Source of the DNA: Lichenicoccus sp965277665
GTDB lineage: Bacteria; Pseudomonadota; Alphaproteobacteria; Acetobacterales; Acetobacteraceae
DNA: 64,000 nucleotides
Direction of reading: 5' to 3'
NCBI RefSeq assembly: GCF_965277665.1
Contig: NZ_OZ255835.1
Coordinates: 2,294,001 to 2,358,000, forward strand
Position 1 is the first letter of the stretch, and each line of letters begins with the position of its first letter. This document shows, one piece after another, positions 1-7,788 of the stretch. The position numbers were made by a program, and so were the translations under genes. Under the pieces are notes generated by a model. That model had not been told where the DNA came from. It saw only the letters and a list, made by a program, of their open reading frames with translations, and searched no databases.

Positions 1-201
1 CGCCACCGGGTTGGTCTCGGGCGCCGCCTCGCGTGGCATCCGGTACGACACCCGCCGGACCCCCGGCATCGCGTTCTGGTTCGGCTCGCTGATGAAGACG
101 ACCTCGTTCTGGCCGCCCTCGTAGTCGTTCTGCCGGATCAGGTGGCGCACCAGGTGCAGGAACTGGCCGGGGAAGTTCTGGTGGACGAACAGGTAGCGCA
201 A
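1..201 (-). CDS. Glycosyltransferase family 4, N-terminal part (cut by window edge)
   Basis: Only the first 67 codons are in the window. The reading frame opens with LRYLFVHQNFPGQF and continues LHLVRHL, an N-terminus I associate with GT4-type glycosyltransferases. I chose TTG at 201 because the family motif begins directly behind it. A stop of the upstream gene lies 22 bases before, so the gene is probably co-transcribed with the secretion and glycan genes to its right. No clear Shine-Dalgarno precedes the TTG. The catalytic C-terminal half lies outside the window, so the sugar donor cannot be judged. Confidence 0.72.
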   Translation of the reverse strand, partial: MRYLFVHQNFPGQFLHLVRHLIRQNDYEGGQNEVVFISEPNQNAMPGVRRVSYRMPREAAPETNPVA

Positions 202-223
202 GGCGGCGGTCTCGATGTCCGCT

Positions 224-1324
224 TCAGCGCCGCCTGGGGCGCGACGCGGCGCCAGCCCTGCCGGCAGGCTCGACCGGTGCCTTGCCGGCGGGCTCGACAG
301 CAGCCTTGCCGGCAGGCTGGCGCGTCGGCTTGCCGCCCGATGCCGTGGCCACCGCCGGTTCCTGGGCACCCACCGTCGCCGCCGCATCCGGCTTGCCCAA
401 CGTCTCGGGTGCCGCGACCGCGGCCTCGTTCGGCGTGATCTCGACCAGGAACGCCTCCAGCGGCGCCAGGCTGGAGGCCTCGACGGTCTGCGTGTCCGGC
501 GCCGGACCCACCGCGGTGCCATCGGTGAAGGTGGCGCTCACCCGCAGCGCGTGCGTCCCGGCGGCGTCTCCCTTGAGCCGCACGCGCAGGCCCAGGATCG
601 GCAGCGCCATGCCGCGGCTGCCGCAATACTGGCCGCCATCCGACCAGGGCGACAGCCAGCCCTTGCCGAGCACGGCCTGGTATTCGATGTCGGCCGGGCT
701 GACCTGCCGGGCCGGTGCCACCGCGAAGCCCTCGATCCAGTTCTGGCTGCCGCGCTCGCCCATCCATTCGCCGACGCGCCCCAGCCGGTCGCCGCGCCGC
801 TGGATGTGGGCCGCCACCTCCCAGATTTCGTCGGCAGCGGGCGCCGCGGCGGTGGGGCTGGAGGCGGCGGCCTCGGCGAAGCCGCGTGGCAACGGGCCCC
901 CGGGCATCGCCAGCGCCTCGACCCCGAACGGGCCCCGTGCCGGTGCCGGGCGCGCGGCCGGCGGCTGGGCGGCCCCCACGGCGGCGTCGCCGAGCCGCAT
1001 CACCTGCAGCCGCGGCGCCTCGTTCTGCACCAGGGCGCTCTGGTAGATGGTGACCAGCAGCTGCGCGGCGTCGCCATTGACCCGCACCAGCGCCGCACTG
1101 GCGTCGGCGCCGATCCAGCCATCCTCGTTGAACGTGCTGATGCTGAGCAGGCCCGGCTCCTGCACCGGCGGATGCGAGACACGCACCCCGGGCAGACCGG
1201 TGCGCGGATCGGCGGCGGTGCTCCCCGGGGCGTGGAAGACGCAGTACAGCCCGTGCTCCAGGGTCATCAGGTGACCGGAGACCTTGAGCTCCGCGACGAG
1301 CTTCTGGCTGGTGGCAGCTGTCAT
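224..1324 (-). CDS. Unknown protein with a ChW-like tryptophan motif
   Basis: A 366-residue protein of unknown function. The central part (about residues 185-260) contains IEYQAVLGKGWLSPWSDGGQ followed by a Cys-Gly and a hydrophobic strand. This resembles the hydrophobic-W (ChW) repeat of surface-associated proteins, a family resemblance only. There is no signal peptide or membrane segment. The C-terminus is low-complexity and carries three 24-bp direct repeats (255-326) coding for Pro-Ala-Gly-Lys-rich units. Its ATG overlaps the TGA of the upstream glycosyltransferase (TGATGA), so translation is probably coupled. Position between two glycosyltransferases suggests a part in surface glycan or secreted-protein modification; that is inference. 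Confidence 0.75.
   Translation of the reverse strand: MTAATSQKLVAELKVSGHLMTLEHGLYCVFHAPGSTAADPRTGLPGVRVSHPPVQEPGLLSISTFNEDGWIGADASAALVRVNGDAAQLLVTIYQSALVQNEAPRLQVMRLGDAAVGAAQPPAARPAPARGPFGVEALAMPGGPLPRGFAEAAASSPTAAAPAADEIWEVAAHIQRRGDRLGRVGEWMGERGSQNWIEGFAVAPARQVSPADIEYQAVLGKGWLSPWSDGGQYCGSRGMALPILGLRVRLKGDAAGTHALRVSATFTDGTAVGPAPDTQTVEASSLAPLEAFLVEITPNEAAVAAPETLGKPDAAATVGAQEPAVATASGGKPTRQPAGKAAVEPAGKAPVEPAGRAGAASRPRRR
255..326. repeat. 24-bp tandem repeat, three units, in frame
   Basis: Three units at 255-278, 279-302 and 303-326, all variants of gccttgccggcaggctcgac plus four bases. They lie inside the 3' end of the gene at 224-1324 and, read on the minus strand, encode PAGKA-type repeats. 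Confidence 0.85.
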
Positions 1325-4300
1325 CAGGGTGCTTCCCGCATTGCGATCGCGCCGGCGGCCGTGTCGTGCTCGGTCAAGGCACTGCGCGATGTTGCGTCGT
1401 CATAACATCTTTTCGGGCGTGCGGTCCGGGTCTTCGCGCTACCATGCGCCGGCAGCGCGCACAGCCGCAGCAGGGTGTCGTTCACCAAGGGCGCCGGCAG
1501 CGCCAGCGGCAGCACGGCGCCACGCCCGGTGGCGCGTATGCGCTCGGCCTGCGCGCCGATGTCGAAGCAGACAGCGCCGAGGCCGGCGCGCCAGGCGAGC
1601 GACAGCGTGAAGCACCAGGTTTCCGGCCAGATCGATGGCAGCCACGCGAGATCGCAGGCCCGGTCGCGGATCAGGGCAACCGCCTCGTCCTCGCGATAGG
1701 CGCCGGTGACCTCCGAGCAGCCGGCCGCAAGCAGCACGTCATCGTCGCGGGTGGCCCCGACCAGCACGAAATCGAGCGCCAGGTCGCGCCGGTTGCGGTC
1801 GCGCAGGCAGCCCAGCAGGACCTCGTAGCCCTTCTCGCGGCCGATGCCGCCGATCACGCAGACCCGCGCCCGGTGGTGCGAGGGCAGCGGCGAGCCGGAC
1901 ACGGGTCGCGGCGCATCGGCGTAGTCCTGCAGCGACAACCAGGGCCGGTCCTGCTCCCAGGGCAGCAGGTGCGGCGCGATGCCAGGGAAATGCCGGGCGA
2001 TGCGCGCGCAGGTATCGAGCGACGGCGCGATCACCCGGCGCGCGCGCGCCAGCTCGTCCCGCGAGCGCGCCAGCAGCCGCGCCGGTGTCAGCGTCTCGCC
2101 CAGCAGGCTGCCCTGCGCGCCGATGCAGGCGTCGCAGCCGGCGAGGTCCGGCTCGCCGCAATACCGCCCCGCCGGCCCGACCAGCGCGATGCGCGCGCAG
2201 AAGCAGGCATAGTCGTGGATCACCACGTCGAACGGCACGCCGAGGCGGTCGCACAGGGTGCGGAGCAGCGGATGATGGCCGAGGAAATGGTGCCACTCGG
2301 CATAGGCCAGCCCTTCGCCGGCCAGCAGCGCCACCAGCAGGTCGAGCTCCCGCGGCAGGTCGAAGACCAGGTTCGGGGTCGTGTGCCGGTCCGGCTCGCC
2401 GGCCACCGGCACGTCGACCAGGCAGCCGCCGCCCTGCACCGGCCGCAGCACGATCGGACGCAGGCCGCGGCTGGCGACCGCCGCCGCCCGCTCGCGGACG
2501 ATGCGCGCGACCCCGCCGGTCTCGTCGTGGGTGATCAGCAGGACCGCACGTGGCAACACGCTCCGGCCGGCGACGAACCGCAGCCGGTCGATGCGGCGGC
2601 GGGCCTCGGCGAGCGGGTCGGCGGCGATGTGCGCCTGGACCAGCGCGTCGTAGCCGGGATGCAGCCGGTTCACCGTCTCGAGGTTGCGCCGCATCAAGGC
2701 CAGGCGCGCGCCGCCCAGCGCCGGTGCGAACGAGGCCTGGCCGGCATGGCCGACATAGATGCCGGGTGCGGCGACATGCCGCCAGCCGCGCGCGCGGGCG
2801 CGCAGGCAGAACTCGTTCTCCTCGCCATAGCCCTGGGCGAACAGGTCCTCGCGGAACACCCCCCCGTCATGCAGGCACGCGCGCAGGCAGTCGCGTCGCA
2901 GATAGAGGCAGAAGCCGTGGCCGGTCGGCACGTCGATGACGCCGCCGCCGTTGGCGCGGTCCGCCAGCGTCATCAGCGCGGCCACGCCGGCCGCGTCCGG
3001 CATGCGGTTGTGCGCGCGGTGGTCGGGATAGCTGAAGATGCTGGCGTCGTTGGAAAGCGGCGTCACGCTGCCGATGTCGGGCGCGCTGTAGGCCGCGGCG
3101 CGCAACGCCTCGAAGCAGCCGGCGGGCACCAGGGTGTCGCTGTTGAGCAGCACGACGTCGCGCCCCCGGCAGGCGGCGATTCCGGCATTGGCGCTGGCGG
3201 GATAGCCGCGATTGACCGTCTGCCGGATCAGCACGATCGCGCCCTGTGCGGCCAGGCCGTCGAGCGCCAGCGCGAGGGCAGGCTCGGGACAGGCATCGTC
3301 CACCACGACGATGCGCCCCTGCCCGCGCGCGCCCAGCGCGGTCCGCACGCTTTCGATGCAGGCCAGGCTGCGGGAAAGGTCGCGGTGCACCGGGATCACC
3401 ACGTCCGGTCCCGGCGCCGGCCGCACCGCGCCGACAACGCCCAGGCGCCGGGCCACCGGAGAACGCCTGACCGGCGGGCGGGCGATCGGGCTGCCGGACA
3501 GTTGGCATCCGTCCTCGCCGCGCAGCCGCAGGATTCCCCGCGGTAGATCCCCAACCGGGAACGCGAAGGAACGCGGGCGCACCAGCGGCGCCTGGGCCTC
3601 GATCTGCTCGGCGAAGCTCTCCAGCCGGCGCGCGCTCGACGTGCCATCGTCGGCCTCGATGGTCAGCAGCGGTGCGCGTTCCGCCTCGCCCGGATGCCAG
3701 AGCCATCCCTGCAGAGTGCCGTCGCGCCATTCGACGAAGCCTTCGCAGCGCAGGATCGACGCGACCCGCAGCGGGCTGCCGAGCAGGGCCACGCCGCGCC
3801 GCCTGACCTCGATGCACGAGGCACGGCGCCAACCCGGCGGCAGGCCGCGCGCCGGTGCGCCATCGACGACGATCTCGACGCGCGGCGCCGCAAAGGCGTC
3901 GCGTCCGTCCACCAGCAGCCGGCCGCTGCCGGACAGGCCGCACCAGCCGGGCCACAGGGCGGCGCGCGCGATGTCGGCCATCTGCGCGAACAGCCAGTCG
4001 GCCGGTGCGTGCTGCGACAGCGCCCGCGACAGCGCGCGGGCAGCCTCGTCGTGCGCGCCGAGCGCATGCTGCGCACCGGCAAGCGCAATCCAGCCCTCGC
4101 GGAAGTCGAACCGCCGCAGCAGGTCGCGCAGCAGGGGCACGGCATGCGCCGCGTCGCCGGTTTCCAGCCGCGCCAGCGCCAGCATGAAATCCACTTGCGG
4201 GGCGCCGCCGCTGATCCGGCGCGCGCGCTCGAACCAGCGCTTCGCCGCGACGCTGTCGCCGTCCGCCAACGCCTGCCGGCCGCGCAGGAAGGCGGCCTGC

Positions 4301-4371
4301 GCCTGCTCCTGGGTCCAGATGCGCCAGCTGTCCCGGTGCGCCTCGGTGACCCGCGCTACGCGCAGGCGCAT
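1324..4371 (-). CDS. Multidomain glycosyltransferase (TPR, GT2, GT4-like)
   Basis: About 1015 residues with three parts. Residues 20-120 look like TPR helices. From about 320 there is a GT2 (GT-A fold) domain: VVIPVHRDLS, VVVDDACP, the NRGYPASANAG loop and VLLNSDT, which stands where the DxD metal motif is expected. From about 605 to the end there is a GT-B-like domain with VLLITHDETGG, VCVIGGIGREKGY and WPETWCFTLSLAW, typical of GT4 acceptor and donor lobes. It probably adds two different sugars to one glycan. The longer frame to 4665 has an Arg/Ser-rich, noncoding-looking start, so I use ATG 4371. It follows the Sel1 gene by 55 bases and is coupled to the next gene. Confidence 0.88.
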   Translation of the reverse strand: MRLRVARVTEAHRDSWRIWTQEQAQAAFLRGRQALADGDSVAAKRWFERARRISGGAPQVDFMLALARLETGDAAHAVPLLRDLLRRFDFREGWIALAGAQHALGAHDEAARALSRALSQHAPADWLFAQMADIARAALWPGWCGLSGSGRLLVDGRDAFAAPRVEIVVDGAPARGLPPGWRRASCIEVRRRGVALLGSPLRVASILRCEGFVEWRDGTLQGWLWHPGEAERAPLLTIEADDGTSSARRLESFAEQIEAQAPLVRPRSFAFPVGDLPRGILRLRGEDGCQLSGSPIARPPVRRSPVARRLGVVGAVRPAPGPDVVIPVHRDLSRSLACIESVRTALGARGQGRIVVVDDACPEPALALALDGLAAQGAIVLIRQTVNRGYPASANAGIAACRGRDVVLLNSDTLVPAGCFEALRAAAYSAPDIGSVTPLSNDASIFSYPDHRAHNRMPDAAGVAALMTLADRANGGGVIDVPTGHGFCLYLRRDCLRACLHDGGVFREDLFAQGYGEENEFCLRARARGWRHVAAPGIYVGHAGQASFAPALGGARLALMRRNLETVNRLHPGYDALVQAHIAADPLAEARRRIDRLRFVAGRSVLPRAVLLITHDETGGVARIVRERAAAVASRGLRPIVLRPVQGGGCLVDVPVAGEPDRHTTPNLVFDLPRELDLLVALLAGEGLAYAEWHHFLGHHPLLRTLCDRLGVPFDVVIHDYACFCARIALVGPAGRYCGEPDLAGCDACIGAQGSLLGETLTPARLLARSRDELARARRVIAPSLDTCARIARHFPGIAPHLLPWEQDRPWLSLQDYADAPRPVSGSPLPSHHRARVCVIGGIGREKGYEVLLGCLRDRNRRDLALDFVLVGATRDDDVLLAAGCSEVTGAYREDEAVALIRDRACDLAWLPSIWPETWCFTLSLAWRAGLGAVCFDIGAQAERIRATGRGAVLPLALPAPLVNDTLLRLCALPAHGSAKTRTARPKRCYDDATSRSALTEHDTAAGAIAMREAP

Positions 4372-4426
4372 CGCGGGTCGCCGAAAGGATCGGGGGGTGC
4401 GAGCCGGGTCGGGGGCGCCGGCCGGG

Positions 4427-6298
4427 TCAAGTGCCGGAGGCGGCGCGGGCCACCTGTGGCACCGGGCGATCCGCAGCCGCGACGCCCGCCTGGTCGATCC
4501 CCGGCTTGTCGATACCCGGCTTGTCGATACCCGGCTTCTGCGTCTCGGGCTTCCCGGAAACCTGTTCGCCGAGGCGCGCGAGTTCGGCCTCCGCCTGGCT
4601 GTCGCCCTGCGCGCGCGCACGCTGCAGCCACAGCCGGGCGGCCGCGACATCGGTCTCGCCCGCAACCCCGCGCGCCAGGTAGCGGCCCAGCATCAGCTGG
4701 GCCTTGGCGTGGCCACGCTCCGCCGCCTGCCGGAAGCGGCTCTGCGCCAGGGCCCGATTCTCCGGGATCTCATGGCCGCCGCCATGCATCGCACCGACCG
4801 CGAAGATGGCGTTGACCTGCCCCGCTGCTGCCGCGCGCTCGAACATCTCGAGCGCCGCCGCATGATCCTTTTCGCCGCCGCGCCCTGCGAGCAGCAGCTC
4901 GGCATAGGCGACCTGGGCGTCCGCCATGCCCGCCTCGGCGGCACGCGCGATCCAGTGCCGCCCCTCCTTGAGGTCCACCTCGACGCCGCGGCCCTCGGTC
5001 AGCATCCGGCCATACCAGTACTGCGCGTTCACCACGCCGTCGGCGGCTCGGCGCAGCCACATCGCGGCCTTGCGCTCATCGCGTTCGACACCCACGCCCT
5101 CGGCCAGGCAGACGCCGAAATTGAACGCCGCGACCAGGTCACCGCCGCTCGCCGCCTTCTCGAACCGCTCGCGGGTGGCGAGGCGGTCGGCCTGGGCTCC
5201 GGCGTCGCCCATCACCAGGTTGGCGAGGTCCACCCCTGCTGCATGGTCGCCCGCCTCGGCGGAGCGGCGGAACCAGCGCGCGGCCTCCTCCGGATCGCGC
5301 TGCACCCCGGCTCCGGTCAGGTAGAGCAGCCCGAGGGCGCGGGCCGCGGCGGCATGGCCCTGCTCAGCCGCGCGGCCGTACCAGGTCGCGGCCTCGGCAT
5401 AGTTCGGCGGCAGGTCGCCACCCTTGGCATACAGGTCGCCGATCAGCGCGGCCGCCTCGCCGTCACCGGCCAGCGCCGCCTTGCGCAGCCAGGTCTCGCC
5501 GCCCTGCAGGTCGCGCTGCACGCCGCGCCCCTGCATCAACGCCAGGCCATAGCGCGCCTGCCCGGACCGCACGCCCTTCTCTGCCGCCTGGCGGTAGAGA
5601 CTGCTCGCCGCGGCAAGGTCCTGCGGCACGCCGGCACCGCGCTCGGTCATCACGCCGAGCAGGTAGATCGCGGTGGCGAGGCCGCCGGCCGCCGCCTTGC
5701 CGAGCTCGATGGCGGCCTGCTGCTGGATCTGCAGGTCGTCGGCTCGCGCCAGCAGCGCGAGCCCCAGGCCCAGGGCGCCCTGGGCGGAGCCGGCGGCGGC
5801 GGACCGGCTGTAATAGTGGCCGGCCTGCTCGAGGTCGCGCAGCTCCTCCGGGCCGGAGGTCAGGATGTAGCCGTACAGCGCCTGCCCGTCCGGCGAGCCG
5901 GCCTCGGCGGCGCGCCTGGCCCAGTGTGCCGCCTGGGTGAAGTCGGCGCGGGCACTGGTCTGCTCCGGACCCGGGGAGAACAACGCCATCGTGCCGCCGG
6001 TAGCACCCAGGCCGTACAGATGCAGGGTCGCCAGCACGAACTGCGCCTCGACCCAGCCGGCCTCGGCGGCACGCTGCATCCAGCGTGCGCCCTCCTCCCG
6101 GCTGACCGGCACGCCGGCGCCGTCCAGGTAGGCGCGGCCGACCCGGAACTGCGCCTCGGGGATGCCGGCCGCGGCGGCGGCGGTCAGCGGCGCGAACGCG
6201 CGCTTGGTGTCACCCGCCTCGATCAGGACCTGCGCATAGGCAAGCTTTCCCGCCGGCGAGAACAGCGAGGCCAGATAGTGGCCGAGGCGCCCACTCAT
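4427..6298 (-). CDS. Sel1-repeat (TPR-like) scaffold protein
   Basis: 623 residues made almost wholly of about 14 Sel1-like repeats; typical units read RWMQRAAEAGWVEAQF or WYGRAAEQGHAAAARALG. Such solenoids act as protein-protein scaffolds. No signal peptide is visible, so a cytoplasmic place near the export or glycosylation machinery is likely. The tail after residue 580 contains repeated KPGID units from a 15-bp tandem repeat. The gene lies 44 bases after the HlyD gene and before the large glycosyltransferase. A link between the exporter and the glycosyltransferases is an inference from this position. Confidence 0.9.
   Translation of the reverse strand: MSGRLGHYLASLFSPAGKLAYAQVLIEAGDTKRAFAPLTAAAAAGIPEAQFRVGRAYLDGAGVPVSREEGARWMQRAAEAGWVEAQFVLATLHLYGLGATGGTMALFSPGPEQTSARADFTQAAHWARRAAEAGSPDGQALYGYILTSGPEELRDLEQAGHYYSRSAAAGSAQGALGLGLALLARADDLQIQQQAAIELGKAAAGGLATAIYLLGVMTERGAGVPQDLAAASSLYRQAAEKGVRSGQARYGLALMQGRGVQRDLQGGETWLRKAALAGDGEAAALIGDLYAKGGDLPPNYAEAATWYGRAAEQGHAAAARALGLLYLTGAGVQRDPEEAARWFRRSAEAGDHAAGVDLANLVMGDAGAQADRLATRERFEKAASGGDLVAAFNFGVCLAEGVGVERDERKAAMWLRRAADGVVNAQYWYGRMLTEGRGVEVDLKEGRHWIARAAEAGMADAQVAYAELLLAGRGGEKDHAAALEMFERAAAAGQVNAIFAVGAMHGGGHEIPENRALAQSRFRQAAERGHAKAQLMLGRYLARGVAGETDVAAARLWLQRARAQGDSQAEAELARLGEQVSGKPETQKPGIDKPGIDKPGIDQAGVAAADRPVPQVARAASGT
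4493..4552. repeat. 15-bp tandem repeat in Sel1 gene tail
   Basis: Units gtcgatccccggctt (4493-4507), gtcgatacccggctt (4508-4522 and 4523-4537) and a diverged fourth copy (4538-4552). On the minus strand they encode KPGID repeats and keep the frame. Confidence 0.9.
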
Positions 6299-6342
6299 GC
6301 TCTGATGGCCATGCTCAGGTGCCCATGCTCAGCTGGGGCGCG

Positions 6343-7785
6343 TCACGGTTCGCGCATCCCCTCGGTCGCGACCGGCAGCACGGTGCTGAGCAGGTAGCGC
6401 AGGATGGTGCGTTTGCCGACCTTGATGTCGGCGGTGACCGGCATGCCCGGCACCGGATGGAAGTAGTTCGGCACGCCGTGCAGCGTGTAGCTGTCGACGC
6501 GCAGCCGGATCCGGTAGTACGTGTCGGGCGAGCCGCCGGGCACCGCATTGCTCTGGGTGCCGTCCGGGCCGCCGGGCTGGCTCGCCGCCTGCTGGTCCTT
6601 GCTGAAGCTGTCGGCGCTGACGTTGCGGACCGTGGCGGTCGCACCGCCATACTGCGTGTAGGAAAAGGTGGCGAACTTGATCAGCGCCTGGTCGCCGAGC
6701 TTCACGTAGCCGGACTCCGAGCCCTTCAGCTTGGCCTCGACCTCGAGCGGGGCCGCGAGCGGCACCAGGGTGATGAACTGGCTGGCCGGGCTCAGCACGG
6801 AGCCCACCGACACCTTGGCGATCGTCAGCACGACCGCGTCGGCCTGGGCCCGCATCACCACCAGGCTCTGTCGCAGCACCGCCTTTGCCAGGTCACCGCG
6901 CGACTCATAGTACTTGTGCTGGGCGTCGGTCAGGTCTTGGTAGATCTGCGCCTTCCAGTTCTGCACGAAGCCTTCCTGCTCGGCGAGCATCGCGGCGAGC
7001 TTGCCGCGCGCGCCGGCGGCGTTCTCCTGCGCGGTAATCTGCGAGCGCTGCATCTCCATCAGGTCGTCCTGCGCGGACAGCGACGAGAGCCGGCTGCCGA
7101 CCTGGTCGTGCTGCAGCTGGACGCGCATGTTGTGCACGTCCTGCGCGAGGCGCACGCGTCCGGCATACATCGCCGCCGAGGCGGTGAACCCGGTGACGTC
7201 GGTGCGCAGCGCGTTGATCTGCTGGGTGTAGTTCAGCACCTTGGCGCGGAACTCGGCCTGCCTGCGCATGTAGGCCGCCGCCTCCGAGGTCGAGGCCGGA
7301 TTGGAGAGGTCCGGACGATAGGGCGTGCCCGCCGCCTCGGCCTGCAGCCGCTTGATCTGGGCGTCGTAGGCGTCGGTCTGGGCGCGCAGGTTGTCCTCGT
7401 CGGCGCCGGTGATCGTCGGGTCGAGATGGGCGAGGATCTGGCCCTTTCGGACGACTTCGCCCTCCTTCACGTCGATCGACCGCACGATCGCGGTCTCCAG
7501 CGGCTGCACCAGCATGGTCGGCGCCGTCGAGACCAGCTCGCCCGGCGTGGTGACCACGCGGTCGAGCGGGAAGGTGCCCATCACCGTCAGCATGGTGATC
7601 GCCAGCGAGCCGACGATCCAGATGATGTAGCGTGCCACCGGCGCCGGCGGCATCGCCACCAGGGCGGCACTCGGCGAGTGGAATTCCAAAAGCGCCTGCG
7701 GCAGCTCCTCCTCGCGGCGACGCCGGCGTGGCGCGCGTTTTTTGGAAAGGGGTGTGCCCGCCGGAACGAGATCGGTGGTGGCCAT
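6343..7785 (-). CDS. HlyD-family type I secretion adaptor
   Basis: 480-residue periplasmic adaptor of a type I secretion system. A basic cytoplasmic N-terminus (KKRAPRRRRR) is followed by one membrane helix at about residues 50-72. Then comes a lipoyl half-motif (VVRKGQILAHLDPT), a long alpha-helical hairpin (about 125-300) and a C-terminal beta domain ending with the family signature GMPVTADIKVGKRTILRYLL. It would join the inner-membrane ABC exporter to a TolC-like outer membrane channel; no TolC gene is in the window. Its start is only 3 bases after the stop of the ABC gene. Confidence 0.95.
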   Translation of the reverse strand: MATTDLVPAGTPLSKKRAPRRRRREEELPQALLEFHSPSAALVAMPPAPVARYIIWIVGSLAITMLTVMGTFPLDRVVTTPGELVSTAPTMLVQPLETAIVRSIDVKEGEVVRKGQILAHLDPTITGADEDNLRAQTDAYDAQIKRLQAEAAGTPYRPDLSNPASTSEAAAYMRRQAEFRAKVLNYTQQINALRTDVTGFTASAAMYAGRVRLAQDVHNMRVQLQHDQVGSRLSSLSAQDDLMEMQRSQITAQENAAGARGKLAAMLAEQEGFVQNWKAQIYQDLTDAQHKYYESRGDLAKAVLRQSLVVMRAQADAVVLTIAKVSVGSVLSPASQFITLVPLAAPLEVEAKLKGSESGYVKLGDQALIKFATFSYTQYGGATATVRNVSADSFSKDQQAASQPGGPDGTQSNAVPGGSPDTYYRIRLRVDSYTLHGVPNYFHPVPGMPVTADIKVGKRTILRYLLSTVLPVATEGMREP

Positions 7786-7788
7786 GGC

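Noticed and set aside
3212..6397. Long plus-strand open frame across the glycosyltransferase and Sel1 genes
   Set aside because: Antisense to two clear genes; Arg/Ser/Pro-rich product without domains.
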